Source: Polaromonas sp. (GTDB lineage: Bacteria > Pseudomonadota > Gammaproteobacteria > Burkholderiales > Burkholderiaceae_C). From it: DNA of 64,000 nucleotides. The stretch spans positions 310,001 through 374,000 of the forward strand of contig NZ_JAQSDA010000028.1 in NCBI RefSeq assembly GCF_029945685.1, written 5' to 3'. The number at the start of each line of letters is the position of its first letter. The first letter of the stretch is position 1. The translations under genes and the position numbers were made by a program. Below, piece after piece: positions 8,061 through 17,700 of this stretch. The notes below the pieces were generated by a model. The model made no database searches, was not told where the DNA came from, and saw only the letters and a program-made list of their open reading frames with translations.

Positions 8061-9396
8061 GATCGCCCGCTTTCGACAATTTCTGAATGCCTTGAGCGAA
8101 ACCTTCTGGCTTGTGCCGGCAGTACTTGTCCTGCTTGGAATCTTGCTGGCCGTCGGGCTTTTGCGCATCGACCGCAGCGAGGTATTGCCGCTTTGGCTGG
8201 CGAACAGCACCTGGATTTACAACGGCGGCGGGACCGGCGCCAGAACGCTCCTCGGAACCATCGCGTCTTCAGCCATCGGCGTGGCAGGAACGGTCTTTTC
8301 AATCACCATCGCTGCGCTGTCGCTGGCGGCTGGCCAGATGGGTCCGCGGCTATTGCGCAACTTCACCCGCGACCGTGGCGTGCAGCTGACGCTGGGAGCT
8401 TTTTTAGGCACGTTCTCGTATGCGCTGATGGTGCTTCGCAGTGTTCGCACGCAGGAAGAGGGGCCTTTCACGCCGCACCTCGCCTTGACCGTCGGCATCG
8501 TGCTCGCGCTGGCTTGCGTCGGTACGCTGGTGTATTTCGTCGCCCACATGGCTAGCCGCATCAACGTGGATACGGTCGTGAATTTGGTCAGCGCGGATGT
8601 CCACTCTGCCATGGGCGACCTGCTCACCGACAAAAAGCAAACCGAACCACCGCCGGCCAGTTTCTGGGCGCAGGCAACGCCTGTGATGGATTCCCGGCGC
8701 GGCTACTTGCAACAGCTGGATGAAACCGGGCTCGCCAATTGGGCCGCCGAACATGGAACGGCCATCCGCTTGCTGACGCGGCCGGGGGACTATGTCTTTC
8801 CCGGTGCCCCGATTGCACTGATGACCGTACATGTGCCGGATGCAGAGGCGGCGATACGAAGCGCCACGGCGCTGGGTGAGACGCGGGGCAGCGGCGGCAG
8901 CGCAGAACATGCCATCCGCCAACTGGTGGAAGTCGCGGTGCGAGCCTTGTCTCCCGGCATCAATGATCCACACACGGCGATGAGTGTTCTGGATCAGCTG
9001 GGCGCCACACTCTGTGACATGGCCGGCAGGAACTTGCCCAGCGGCGTGTCGATGCGCAAGCAGGCGTTGGCGCTGGTGGTCCCAGACATCGGGTATGAGG
9101 GCATGGTCAATGTGATGTTTCACATGATCCGGCAAAACTCGACCGCCAACACGGCGGTGCTGATAAGGCTTTTGGATGTCCTGACGACCGTGATCATTTG
9201 CGAACCTGCAACCGATCGCCGTGCCGCGCTATCGCATCACGCGGAACTCGTCTGGTCAGACGTGCAGCGCGATGTAAAGAACCCCTCTGATCGAGAGGAC
9301 GTCCATCTGCGCTACCAGAGCTTTCATCGTGCAGCCACATCCGGGGTTCTGGGCGCGATTGGCGTGCATGCTGCTTCCACTCAAACGCAGGGCTAG
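8059..9396 (+). CDS. DUF2254 family membrane protein
   Basis: A 445-residue protein from the ATG at 8059; an in-frame GTG at 8002 would add 19 residues including microsatellite-encoded IHSFIHSF. It has N-terminal hydrophobic segments at about 12-35, 68-92, 108-130 and 143-165, then a long soluble region. The segments RTLLGTIASSAIGVAGTVFSI and QMGPRLLRNF are characteristic of DUF2254, a family of unknown function. I recognise the family but cannot assign a role. It is followed six bases later by a cation/proton antiporter, so the two may be co-expressed. Confidence 0.8.
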   Translation: MIARFRQFLNALSETFWLVPAVLVLLGILLAVGLLRIDRSEVLPLWLANSTWIYNGGGTGARTLLGTIASSAIGVAGTVFSITIAALSLAAGQMGPRLLRNFTRDRGVQLTLGAFLGTFSYALMVLRSVRTQEEGPFTPHLALTVGIVLALACVGTLVYFVAHMASRINVDTVVNLVSADVHSAMGDLLTDKKQTEPPPASFWAQATPVMDSRRGYLQQLDETGLANWAAEHGTAIRLLTRPGDYVFPGAPIALMTVHVPDAEAAIRSATALGETRGSGGSAEHAIRQLVEVAVRALSPGINDPHTAMSVLDQLGATLCDMAGRNLPSGVSMRKQALALVVPDIGYEGMVNVMFHMIRQNSTANTAVLIRLLDVLTTVIICEPATDRRAALSHHAELVWSDVQRDVKNPSDREDVHLRYQSFHRAATSGVLGAIGVHAASTQTQG

Positions 9397-9401
9397 CGGC
9401 A

Positions 9402-10649
9402 GTGCTGGATATTGCCGCTATCTGTCTCGTCTTCACGGCAGTTCTCGCCTATTTGAACCACCGCTTGACGAAGCTTCCGACCACCATCGGCGTGATGGCG
9501 ATTGCACTGGCCTTGTCCCTCGCCATGGTCGGGCTGGATGCGGCTGGCCTGGACCACGGGCTGCGCCAGTACGAAGAATCCTTCATTCGCTCGATTGATT
9601 TTTCTGATGTGCTGATGCAGGGCATGCTGTCGTTCCTGCTGTTCGCAGGTGCGCTACATGTCGACCTCGGTGCGTTGAAAAAATACCGGTGGCAGGTGGG
9701 CGCGCTGGCCGTCGTCGGCACACTGGCGTCTACTGCGGTCGTCGGAGGGGCGATGTGGCTAGCCCTGCCCTACGTCGGTGTCACGTTGCCGCTGCTGCAC
9801 TGCCTGCTGTTTGGCGCGCTGATTTCCCCGACCGATCCGATCGCCGTGATGGGCATCCTCAAATCCGCAGGTGCGCCAAAAGAGCTCGAGCTGGTGATTG
9901 CCGGTGAATCGCTCTTCAACGATGGCGTCGGCGTTGTTGTTTTCGCATTGCTCCTGGGCGTACTCTCAAGCGGCAACACGCCTTCACTGGCGACTGCAGG
10001 AGCCCTGCTGCTGCGCGAAGGCCTGGGCGGCATTGCGTTTGGCTTCTTGCTGGGCTATGTGGTCTACCGCATGCTCAAAAGTATCGACCAGTACCAGGTC
10101 GAGGTCCTGTTGACGCTTGCCGCCGTCATGGGTGGATATTCGCTGGCCAGCCATCTGCATATCTCGGGGCCACTGGCCATGGTGGTGTGCGGTCTGATCA
10201 TCGGCAATGGCGGGCGCGCACGGGCGATGTCTGGCAACACGCTGCGCTACATCGACATGTTTTGGGAACTCGTGGACGAGATCCTCAATGCCGTGCTGTT
10301 TGTGCTGATCGGTCTGGAGGTGATTCTGATCGCGTTCTCGGCGCCCCTGTTGCTCGGCGGTGTGCTGGCCATCGCCATCACACTGGCATCGCGCTGGCTG
10401 ACGGTGGGCTTGCCCGTCATGGTCGGGCGGGGCTGGTTCGCGCTGCCTACCGGCGCCTCTCACGTCATGTCCTGGGGAGGGCTGCGCGGCGGCATCTCGG
10501 TGGCGCTGGCACTGTCTCTTCCAGGCGGTCCGGAACGCGAAACTGTTCTGGCCCTGACTTACTGCGTGGTGGTTTTTTCCATCCTGGTTCAAGGTTTGAC
10601 AATGGGCAGCGTCATCAAGAAAGCCATGGGGACAACGCCAGCGGCTTGA
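9402..10649 (+). CDS. Cation:proton antiporter, CPA1 (NhaP-type) family
   Basis: A 415-residue polytopic membrane protein of the monovalent cation:proton antiporter-1 family. Ion-pathway motifs are visible: ISPTDPIAVMGILK (about 141-154) and GESLFNDGVGVVVF (about 168-181), in which the Asn-Asp pair is the proposed cation/proton site. About twelve hydrophobic segments can be counted. The start is a GTG (9402) five bases after the DUF2254 stop. Sodium, potassium and proton exchange are all possible; the ion cannot be told from sequence. The TGA stop overlaps a possible TTG start of the following gene as TTGA. Confidence 0.88.
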   Translation: MLDIAAICLVFTAVLAYLNHRLTKLPTTIGVMAIALALSLAMVGLDAAGLDHGLRQYEESFIRSIDFSDVLMQGMLSFLLFAGALHVDLGALKKYRWQVGALAVVGTLASTAVVGGAMWLALPYVGVTLPLLHCLLFGALISPTDPIAVMGILKSAGAPKELELVIAGESLFNDGVGVVVFALLLGVLSSGNTPSLATAGALLLREGLGGIAFGFLLGYVVYRMLKSIDQYQVEVLLTLAAVMGGYSLASHLHISGPLAMVVCGLIIGNGGRARAMSGNTLRYIDMFWELVDEILNAVLFVLIGLEVILIAFSAPLLLGGVLAIAITLASRWLTVGLPVMVGRGWFALPTGASHVMSWGGLRGGISVALALSLPGGPERETVLALTYCVVVFSILVQGLTMGSVIKKAMGTTPAA

Positions 10650-12853
10650 TCCTGCTCGGACTCTGGACACGACGGTCACTCGCGGGCGCACGGCAGGCCA
10701 CCCCGCCAGCCAGCACGCCCCGCAAACTCGTCCAGTGGACCCAGCGTGGCGGTCTCGTCCTCAGCGTGGCACTTGCCTCTGTGGCGCTGGCCATGCTTGG
10801 CTCGTTACCCCGCGACGTGCACGAAATCACAGGCGACCTGCCAGCCGCCCCTCCAACGTCTGCGGTAGAGGTGAGCGGCGCAGACATGCCGGCTGGCGAC
10901 TGGCATGCCTACGGCAGCACGGGACAGGGCCAACGTTATTCTCCGCTCAACCAAATCACGCCAGCCAACGTCGCCAACCTCGAAGTGGCGTGGCAATTCC
11001 GCACCGGCGACATGCGCGGCAAACCCGGTGATCCCGTGGAGACAACCTTCAAGGTCACGCCGTTGAAGGTGGGCAACCGGTTGTACCTGTGCACGCCACA
11101 CCAGTCGGTGATTGCGCTGGATGCGACGAGCGGCGCTCAGGTGTGGCGCTACGACCCGGTCATTGAAGGCGAACTGGCCTTGCAGCATCTCACCTGCCGC
11201 GGGCTTTCCTACCAGGCACCGTCCGGCGCGGGCGCCACGCCGGCTGCAGCGCCAACTGAGACGGTAGTTCCCGCATCCGCATCCGGCGGCACGCTTCCGG
11301 TGGCGTCAGCACCAGGCGCGGTTTCGGCTTGCCCTCAAGGCAAGCTTTTCATGCCAACGGCCGATGGCCGCCTCATCGCGCTTGATCCGGACAAGGGTTC
11401 GGTGTGCAGCGCATTCGGAAAGGGCGACGGGCAGATCGACCTGTTGGCAAATATGCCCAATCCCCGGCGCGGGGCCTATTACTCCACCTCGCCTGTGGTG
11501 GTCACGAAGAAGCTGGTCATCGTCGGCGGTACGGTCCTCGACAACGTTTCAACCCGGGAGCAATCTGGCGTGATCCGCGCGTTCGATATCAATACCGGTG
11601 CACTGGTGTGGAACTGGGATGCAGGCAACCCTGACGTGTCCGCCCCCGTCGCCCCCGGCCAGAGCTACATCGCCAATTCGCCCAACAGCTGGTCAATCTC
11701 CAGCGTGGACGAGGCACTCGGCACGGTCTACATCCCGATGGGCAATCAGCCGCCCGACCAATGGGGCGGCCGGCGCAGCGCAGCGGTGGAGAAATATTCG
11801 TCTTCGGTCGTTGCGCTTGATCTGGTCACCGGTAAGGTGCGGTGGGTGTTTCAGACGGTGCATCACGATCTCTGGGACTACGACGTGCCGTCCCAGCCCA
11901 GCCTGGTGGACCTGACGATCGCGGGCGTCGTTGTGCCGGCACTGGTGCAGCCCACCAAACAGGGCGAGTTGTTCGTGCTCGACCGCCGCACCGGCACCCC
12001 TGTCAACGCCGTCGCCGAGGTTGCTGCGCCACAAGACGCGGCGCAGGGTGACCGCACCGCAGCGACCCAGCCCAAAACGGCGCTTTCTTTCGAGCCGTCC
12101 AGGCTGACCGGCGCCGAGATGTGGGGCGCAACGATGTTCGACCAGCTGGCGTGTCGCATCGCCTTTCATCGACTGCGTTAAGAGGGACGCTTCACACCGC
12201 CGTCAACGCAGGGCTCGCTTGTCTATCCAGGTAACTTTGGCGTGTTCAACTGGGGCAGCGTTGCCGTGGATCCGCAACGGCAAATTGCCTTCACCACGCC
12301 GACCTACCTGGCTTTTGTCTCCAAACTTGTGCCGCGGCCTGACGACACGGCGCTGCTGGTGCAAGGCGATGCGCCACCGAAAGGCGCATTGCCCGCACTC
12401 AACGAAAATTTTGGTGCACCCTTTGCGGCCAAGCTCGGCCCCTTCCTTTCACCGCTCGGCTTTCCGTGTACTGCGCCGCCGTGGGGCTATGTGGCAGGCG
12501 CCGATCTGGCTGGGGGCATGATCGCCTGGAAACACCGCAACGGTACGGTACGCGATCTGGCGCCTTTTCCATTGCCACTGCGCCTGGGTGTGCCGAACAT
12601 CGGCGGGCCGATCATGACCGCAGGCGGCGTGGCCTTCCTGTCAGGTACGCTGGATTATTACGTGCGGGGCTATGACGTGACCAACGGCAAACAGCTTTGG
12701 GAGAGTCGCCTTCCAGCCGGCGGTCAAGACACGCCGATGACGTACGCCGGTGAGGACGGGCGCCAGTACCTTCTGGTCATCGCCGGCGGCCACGGGTCGA
12801 CGAACACCAAGCCGGGCGACTACGTGATTGCGTATGCGCTCCCTCGAAAATAA
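10646..12853 (+). pseudogene. gcd: Membrane-bound PQQ-dependent glucose dehydrogenase, N-terminally short, interrupted by an in-frame stop
   Basis: The translation follows E. coli Gcd throughout the periplasmic beta-propeller: HAYGSTGQGQRYSPLNQI, FRTGD, NSPNSW, QTVHHDLWDYD, WGATMFDQL. At 12179-12181 a TAA stands where the family has a tyrosine (CRIAFHRLR-stop-EGRFTPP), and the same frame then continues without other damage through the C-terminal GGHGS to 12853. The stop falls at codon 512 of 736. Only one transmembrane segment (about 37-55) precedes the propeller, whereas Gcd normally has five, so the gene is also short at the front; the best start is a TTG overlapping the antiporter stop. 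A truncated product would lack the last quarter of the propeller. A single-base sequencing error at the TAA cannot be excluded. Confidence 0.8.
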
Positions 12854-13224
12854 TGGTGCCCCCGCCGGGGTAGCTCGAGCTGACGCCGGCATTCACGATT
12901 TCCCCGCCGTGATTGCGCCGGGGTAACTGATCAGCTGTATCTGGTTGCGTAGGGTTTATGGGGGTGAAATCTCCTGTGGAGTGCCAGCGGCCGGAAACCG
13001 GCGGGCAGGGGTGAAGGAATAGGAGCCCTGCAAGGCGCTCAAGCCCGATCGGGTGCGCCCCACGTGGCTAGAGGGCCCGACTATCTAAGCATCTTCCTGC
13101 CGTCATGACCCAATTGCGATAACCCTTGCACGCAGACCGGTTCCTGGCAGGGGGTAGGACAGGGGGCACATTACCGGACGGGGCCACGGAGTGCCGTGAC
13201 ATCGGAGTCAGGAGATGCAGCGCG
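12854..13224. other. Gene-free stretch; possible group II intron domain I remnant at about 12935-13060
   Basis: No credible open frame lies in these 371 bases. The middle contains GGGGGTGAAATCTCCTGTGG, GCGGCCGGAAACCGGCGGGC and GGAGCCCTGCAAGGCG in that order, which resembles the structured 5' region of bacterial group II introns, but I see no intron-encoded protein and no domain V. The remainder shows nothing recognisable. The assignment is tentative; degenerated sequence next to a broken gene would be consistent with decay. Confidence 0.25.
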
Positions 13225-14319
13225 TCAATCCGTAGAAAACGGCACGCGCGGAGCCCCAGCACACATCAGCTCATAAGCCACGGTACCCGCAGACTGCGCC
13301 ACTTCATCGACAGGCAGCACCGCGCCGCCCGACGCACGCCCCCAGAGCGTGACCTCCGACCCGGTACCGGCATCAGGCACCGGTGTCAAATCCACCGTGA
13401 TCATGTCCATGCTGACGCGGCCCACCATGCGTGTAAGCACGCCCTGCACCAGCACCGGTGTGCCCGTCGTGCAGTGCCGCGGGTAACCGTCGGCATAACC
13501 GCAGGCCACAACCCCGATGCGCAGCGGGCCGTCAGCCGTGAAACTGGAGCCGTAACCCACCGTGTCGCCCGCCACCAGGTGTTGCACACCAATGATTTTC
13601 GACGCCAGTGTCAGGGTCGGCAGCAAGCCCCAGTCGGCGGCACTGTGCTCGGGGAAATCGGGTGAACTGCCGTACACCGCGATGCCGGGCCGCACCCAGT
13701 CGGACTTCTCGGCGATGGCCGGGCCATGGCGCAGGACGGCCGCGCTGTTGCTGAGCGTGCGCTCGCCGGGCAGGTCATGCGTTACCGCCTCGAAAGCCTG
13801 CAACTGGTGGGCGATGCCGCGCGCACCGTCGGCGTCGCTGAAATGGGTCATCAGCGAAATTTCTTCCACCTGCGGCAGGGCGTTGAGCCGCGTCCAGGCC
13901 GCACGGTAACGCTCGGGCGTGAAGCCCAGCCGGTTCATGCCCGAGTTCATCTTGAGGAAGACGCGGTGCGCCACCTGGGTCTTGTGGGCCGCCAGCATGT
14001 CGATCTGCTCGTCGCAATGAATGGTGTGCCACAGGCCCAGGCGCGAACACAGCTCAAGGTCGCGCGCGTCAAAACAGCCCTCCAGCAGCAGGATGGGGCC
14101 ACGCCAGTCCAGCGCACGCAGACGCTGGGCCTCGACCAGGTCAAGCAGGGCAAAACCGTCGGCGCTGCGCAGTGCGTCAAACACGCGCTCGATGCCGTGG
14201 CCGTAGGCGTTGGCCTTGACGACGGCCCAGACCCGGGCGTCCGGCGCAGCAGCGCGGGCACGGGCCAGGTTGTGGCTGAGGGCGGCGGCATGAACAGTGG
14301 CAAGAATGGGGCGGGGCAT
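13225..14319 (-). CDS. alr: Alanine racemase
   Basis: A 364-residue PLP enzyme from the ATG at 14319, making D-alanine for peptidoglycan. The PLP lysine is in WAVVKANAYGHG (Lys35); the second catalytic residue is the tyrosine of VGYGSSF; CGYADGYPR and GRVSMDMITVD are further family signatures. A longer frame starting at 14361 would add 14 residues without family similarity, so the downstream start was chosen. The gene is transcribed away from lplT. Catabolic (DadX) and biosynthetic (Alr) forms cannot be separated by sequence; no dadA neighbour is present, which favours Alr. Confidence 0.93.
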   Translation of the reverse strand: MPRPILATVHAAALSHNLARARAAAPDARVWAVVKANAYGHGIERVFDALRSADGFALLDLVEAQRLRALDWRGPILLLEGCFDARDLELCSRLGLWHTIHCDEQIDMLAAHKTQVAHRVFLKMNSGMNRLGFTPERYRAAWTRLNALPQVEEISLMTHFSDADGARGIAHQLQAFEAVTHDLPGERTLSNSAAVLRHGPAIAEKSDWVRPGIAVYGSSPDFPEHSAADWGLLPTLTLASKIIGVQHLVAGDTVGYGSSFTADGPLRIGVVACGYADGYPRHCTTGTPVLVQGVLTRMVGRVSMDMITVDLTPVPDAGTGSEVTLWGRASGGAVLPVDEVAQSAGTVAYELMCAGAPRVPFSTD

Positions 14320-14505
14320 GTCGGACAATGGCTCGTGGTGGTGGCAAACAGGACGGGGCAAGGGTTAACGCAAGCCTGTCAAGGCCTATTTGTCGATTCT
14401 GCCATCCTGCCGCGTGCTATAAACCTTGATCGTCAGGAGACATTCACATATATCGCGCGGCATCAGACTGCCTGATGCATTCGCCACAGTGCCCAACACC
14501 GTTCA
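14320..14505. promoter_or_regulatory. Divergent alr / lplT intergenic region
   Basis: These 186 bases must carry the promoters of both divergently transcribed genes. A TATAAA at about 14418 on the plus strand is a candidate -10 box for lplT, but no well-spaced -35 box was found. No repeat or hairpin was recognised. Confidence 0.4.
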
Positions 14506-15792
14506 ATGAAGCTGAAGCGCGGTTTTTACACCATCATGGCAGCCCAGTTTTTCAGCTCGCTGGCTGATAACGCGCTGTTCGTCGCCGCCGTGGAGCTGCT
14601 CAGAACGAGTGGAGCGCCCAAATGGCAACCGGCCGCCCTGGTGCCGATGTTTGCGCTGTTTTACGTGGTGCTGGCGCCCTTTGTCGGCGCTTTTGCCGAT
14701 GCGCAGCCCAAGGGCAAGGTCATGTTCATCAGCAATGCCATCAAGGTGGTGGGCTGCCTGATGATGCTGTTCGGCACGCACCCGTTGATGGCCTATGCGA
14801 TTGTCGGCCTGGGCGCTGCCGCCTACTCCCCGGCCAAATACGGCATCCTCACCGAGTTGCTGCCGGCCTCGCAGCTGGTCAAGGCCAACGGCTGGATCGA
14901 AGGCCTGACGATTGCCTCCATCATCCTGGGTGTGCTGCTCGGCGGCCAGCTGGTCGGCCATTCGGTGTCGCACCTGCTGCTGTCATTCGACCTCCCCGTC
15001 ATCAACACCGGCATTGACACCCCGCCCGAAGCGGCCATCTGCGCGCTGATTGTCCTGTATGCGATCGCCGCCTGGTTCAACACGCGGATTCCGCTAACCG
15101 GGGTCGAAATGCGTCCGATGCCGCGTAACAAGCTCGAGCTGCTGCCCGACTTCTGGAACTGCAACTCGGCGCTGTGGCGCGACAAGCTCGGTCAGATCTC
15201 GCTGGCGACCACCACGCTGTTCTGGGGCGTGTCGGGCAACCTGCGCTACATCGTGCTGGCCTGGAGCGCGGCGGCCCTGGGCTACAGCACCACGCAGGCG
15301 TCGTCCCTGGTGGGTGTGGTGGCCATCGGCACCGCCGCCGGCGCCATCCTGGCGTCCATGCGCATGCGGCTGGAACACGCGACCCTGGTGATGCCACTGG
15401 GCATTGCGATGGGCCTGCTGGTGATCCTGATGAATTTCATCACCAACGTCTGGGTGGCCGCTCCCTTCCTGATTCTGCTCGGCGGCCTGGGAGGCTTTCT
15501 GGTGGTGCCCATGAATGCGCTGCTGCAGCACCGTGGCCACAACCTGATGGGCGCCGGCCGCTCCATCGCCGTGCAGAACTTCAACGAGCAGGCCTGCATT
15601 CTGGCGCTGGGGGCCGGCTACAGCCTGTCCACCGGCATGGGCCTGTCGGCCTTCGGCGCGATCACCGCCTTTGGTGTGGTCGTGGCCGGCTTCATGTGGC
15701 TGATCCAGCGATGGCACAAAAGCAACTGCATCAAATACAAAGAGCAGATCGATCATCTGATGAACATCGCGCGCAGCGACAAATCGCACTGA
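14506..15792 (+). CDS. lplT: Lysophospholipid transporter LplT
   Basis: A 428-residue major facilitator protein that flips lysophospholipids (notably lyso-phosphatidylethanolamine) across the inner membrane for reacylation. The N-terminal MAAQFFSSLADNALF and the segment AAYSPAKYGILTELLP (about 105-120) are strongly LplT-like. About twelve hydrophobic segments are present. In enterics lplT is paired with aas; no acyltransferase/ligase gene follows here, so reacylation must be encoded elsewhere. It is divergent from alr and followed after 52 bases by an EamA gene. Confidence 0.88.
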   Translation: MKLKRGFYTIMAAQFFSSLADNALFVAAVELLRTSGAPKWQPAALVPMFALFYVVLAPFVGAFADAQPKGKVMFISNAIKVVGCLMMLFGTHPLMAYAIVGLGAAAYSPAKYGILTELLPASQLVKANGWIEGLTIASIILGVLLGGQLVGHSVSHLLLSFDLPVINTGIDTPPEAAICALIVLYAIAAWFNTRIPLTGVEMRPMPRNKLELLPDFWNCNSALWRDKLGQISLATTTLFWGVSGNLRYIVLAWSAAALGYSTTQASSLVGVVAIGTAAGAILASMRMRLEHATLVMPLGIAMGLLVILMNFITNVWVAAPFLILLGGLGGFLVVPMNALLQHRGHNLMGAGRSIAVQNFNEQACILALGAGYSLSTGMGLSAFGAITAFGVVVAGFMWLIQRWHKSNCIKYKEQIDHLMNIARSDKSH

Positions 15793-15844
15793 TGCAGCAG
15801 ACATGGACGGGCGGCCTTGCCGTGCTGCCCGGGAGTCAGACGCC

Positions 15845-16711
15845 GTGAATCGCCGTGGCACCGTACTGGCCGCATTCGCGCTGGTCTTCAACGCCTTTGT
15901 CTGGGGCGTGTCCTGGTGGCCGTTTCGCGAGCTGCAGTCGCAGGGGCTGCACCCTCTTTGGTCCACGGCGCTGATTTACTTCTTCTCGCTGGCCTGCATC
16001 TGGGCATGGCGACCCGGCGGCTGGCGCAGCTTCGCGCAGCACCCGCAGCTCTGGTGGCTGGCCGTCGCCGCAGGGCTGACCAACGTCGGCTTCAACTGGG
16101 CGGTCACCGTCGGGGACGTGGTGCGGGTGGTGTTGCTGTTCTACCTGATGCCGGCGTGGTCCGTGCTGCTGGCCTGGGGCCTGCTGGGGGAAAGGCCCAC
16201 CCGCGCTTCACTGTTGCGCCTGGTGCTGGCGATGGCAGGTGTGCTGATCGTGCTGAAGTCGCCCGGCTCGCCCTGGCCGGTCCCGTACAGTGCAGCCGAC
16301 TGGCTCGCCCTGATGGGCGGCTTCAGTTTTGCCGCCACCAACGTGCTGCTGCGCAAGCTGGCGTACACGCCCGGCGAAGCCCGCATGATGGCGATGTTTG
16401 GCGGCGGCGGCCTCATGGCCACCGCCACTGCCTTGCTGGGCCTGGCCTGGCACATCGTGCCGGCGCCGCTCTGGAGCACCTCGTGGGCGGGTGTGGCGCT
16501 GGGCCTGGCGCTGGCCTTCCTGCTCAGCAACATGGCCCTGCAGTATGGTGCGGCACGCCTGGCGGCCAGCACCACGGCGCTCGTGATGTTGACCGAGATC
16601 CTGTTTGCCAGCCTGTCGGCGGCCGCGCTGGGCGCAGCGGAATTCAGCCCGCGCACCCTGCTGGGCGGCAGCCTGATTGTGCTGGCGGCCTTGCTCGCAG
16701 CGAGGAAATAG
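15845..16711 (+). CDS. DMT-superfamily transporter, EamA family
   Basis: A 288-residue membrane protein with about ten hydrophobic segments. Start chosen at GTG 15845 because the residues after it (NRRGTVLAAFALVFNAFVWG) begin the first transmembrane segment, whereas the longer frame from 15803 adds an unrelated arginine-rich leader. The segments FYLMPAWSVLLAW and LALAFLLSNMALQYG are EamA-like. Substrate unknown. The TAG stop is the first point of contact with family A repeat copy A1, and the next 400 bases are a tandem array of that repeat. Confidence 0.83.
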   Translation: MNRRGTVLAAFALVFNAFVWGVSWWPFRELQSQGLHPLWSTALIYFFSLACIWAWRPGGWRSFAQHPQLWWLAVAAGLTNVGFNWAVTVGDVVRVVLLFYLMPAWSVLLAWGLLGERPTRASLLRLVLAMAGVLIVLKSPGSPWPVPYSAADWLALMGGFSFAATNVLLRKLAYTPGEARMMAMFGGGGLMATATALLGLAWHIVPAPLWSTSWAGVALGLALAFLLSNMALQYGAARLAASTTALVMLTEILFASLSAAALGAAEFSPRTLLGGSLIVLAALLAARK

Positions 16712-17098
16712 AGCCCCCACGGTCGTTCGCTGCGCGTAACTCCCTGCCCCCCGAGGGGGTGCATTTTTCCTCGGGGCGGCCCGGCGGAAAAACATAGCCC
16801 CCACGGTCGTTCGCTGCGCGTAACTCCCTGCCCCCGAGGGGGTGCATTTTTCCTCGGGGCGGCCCAGCGGAAAAACATAGCCCCCACGATCGTTCGCTGC
16901 GCGTAACTCCCTGCCCCCCGAGGGGGCCGCTGCACATGCGGACTGGCAAAGCCAGATCCGCGGCCCCTGCTTGAATTTGGGAGCCCCCCACGCTCCTCCA
17001 CTCCTTGCGGGTCCTTGCCCCTGAGGAGCCGCTGCGCCTGCGGACAGGCAAAGCCGGATTCGCGGCCCCCCGCTTGAATTTAAGAACCACCGCACTCC
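16710..17098 (+). repeat. Tandem array of four family A repeats (A1-A4)
   Basis: Copies begin at 16710, 16796, 16879 and 16981, each with AGCCCCCACG or AGAGCCCCCACG, then TCGTTCGCTGCGCGTAAC, TCCCTGCCCC and a CCCCGAGGGGG-type palindrome. A1 and A2 are nearly identical over 82 bases and end in GCGGAAAAACAT; A3 and A4 end in a different half with a GCGGACTGGCAAAGCCAGATCCGC-type hairpin and TTGAATTT. Each new copy follows an ATAG. The array begins at the stop codon of the EamA gene and ends about 40 bases before gpx. Nothing else was seen in this 426-base gap. Confidence 0.9.
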
Positions 17099-17137
17099 CC
17101 TGCTGCAGTACAGTGGCAGGTCCAACCAGGAGCCACC

Positions 17138-17623
17138 ATGAGCAGCATTTACGACTTCGAAGCCCGGCAGATCAACGGCCAGGACATTGCGCTTTCGCAA
17201 TTCAAGGGCAAAGTCATGCTGATCGTGAACACGGCCAGCAAGTGCGGCTTCACGCCGCAGTTCGGCGGTCTTGAAGAGCTGCACAAGGCCTACACCGGCA
17301 AAGGTCTGGTGGTGCTGGGTTTTCCGTGCAACCAGTTCGGATCCCAGGACCCGGGCGCCGACGGCGAGATTGCCGAGTTCTGCCAGGTCAACTACGGCGT
17401 GAGTTTCCCGATGATGGGCAAAATCGACGTCAACGGCCCGGCCGCGCACCCGCTCTACAAATGGCTGTCGGCCGAAGCGCCGGGACTGCTGGGCAGCAAA
17501 GCCATCAAGTGGAACTTCACCAAATTCCTGGTCGGCAAGGACGGCCAGGTGATCCGGCGGTATGCGCCTACCGACAAGCCGGCCGACTTGGCGAAAGACG
17601 TGGAAGCGGCGCTGACCGCCTGA
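17138..17623 (+). CDS. Glutathione peroxidase family protein
   Basis: A 161-residue thioredoxin-fold peroxidase that reduces hydroperoxides with glutathione or, as in many bacterial members, thioredoxin. The peroxidatic cysteine is in NTASKCGFTPQ (Cys36); the GFPCNQFG box (with the catalytic glutamine) and the KWNFTKFLV tryptophan/asparagine complete the active site. This is the cysteine form, not selenocysteine. AGGAG stands seven bases before the ATG. It follows directly on the family A array. Confidence 0.93.
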   Translation: MSSIYDFEARQINGQDIALSQFKGKVMLIVNTASKCGFTPQFGGLEELHKAYTGKGLVVLGFPCNQFGSQDPGADGEIAEFCQVNYGVSFPMMGKIDVNGPAAHPLYKWLSAEAPGLLGSKAIKWNFTKFLVGKDGQVIRRYAPTDKPADLAKDVEAALTA

Positions 17624-17630
17624 TTCATAA

Positions 17631-17690
17631 CAAAATCAGGCTTCCGCCCTTGATTTACGGTCGCCGATAGCTATCAAATAAGTAGCATTT
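17631..17690 (-). repeat. Family B repeat, copy B3
   Basis: Read on the minus strand: ATGCTACTTATTTGATAGCT, GGCGACCG, AAGGGCGGAAGCC, TGATTTT. It fills most of the gap between the convergent gpx and WYL-regulator genes and starts about 11 bases after the TAG stop of the regulator, in that gene's orientation. Confidence 0.75.
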
Positions 17691-17700
17691 TTAACCCGGA

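Noticed and set aside
10187..10645. Upstream extension of the gcd frame into the antiporter gene
   Set aside because: The extension is out of phase with the well-conserved antiporter and has no membrane-helix pattern, so it cannot be the missing Gcd N-terminus.
17138..17623. Selenocysteine-type glutathione peroxidase
   Set aside because: The active-site codon is a normal cysteine and no in-frame TGA is present.
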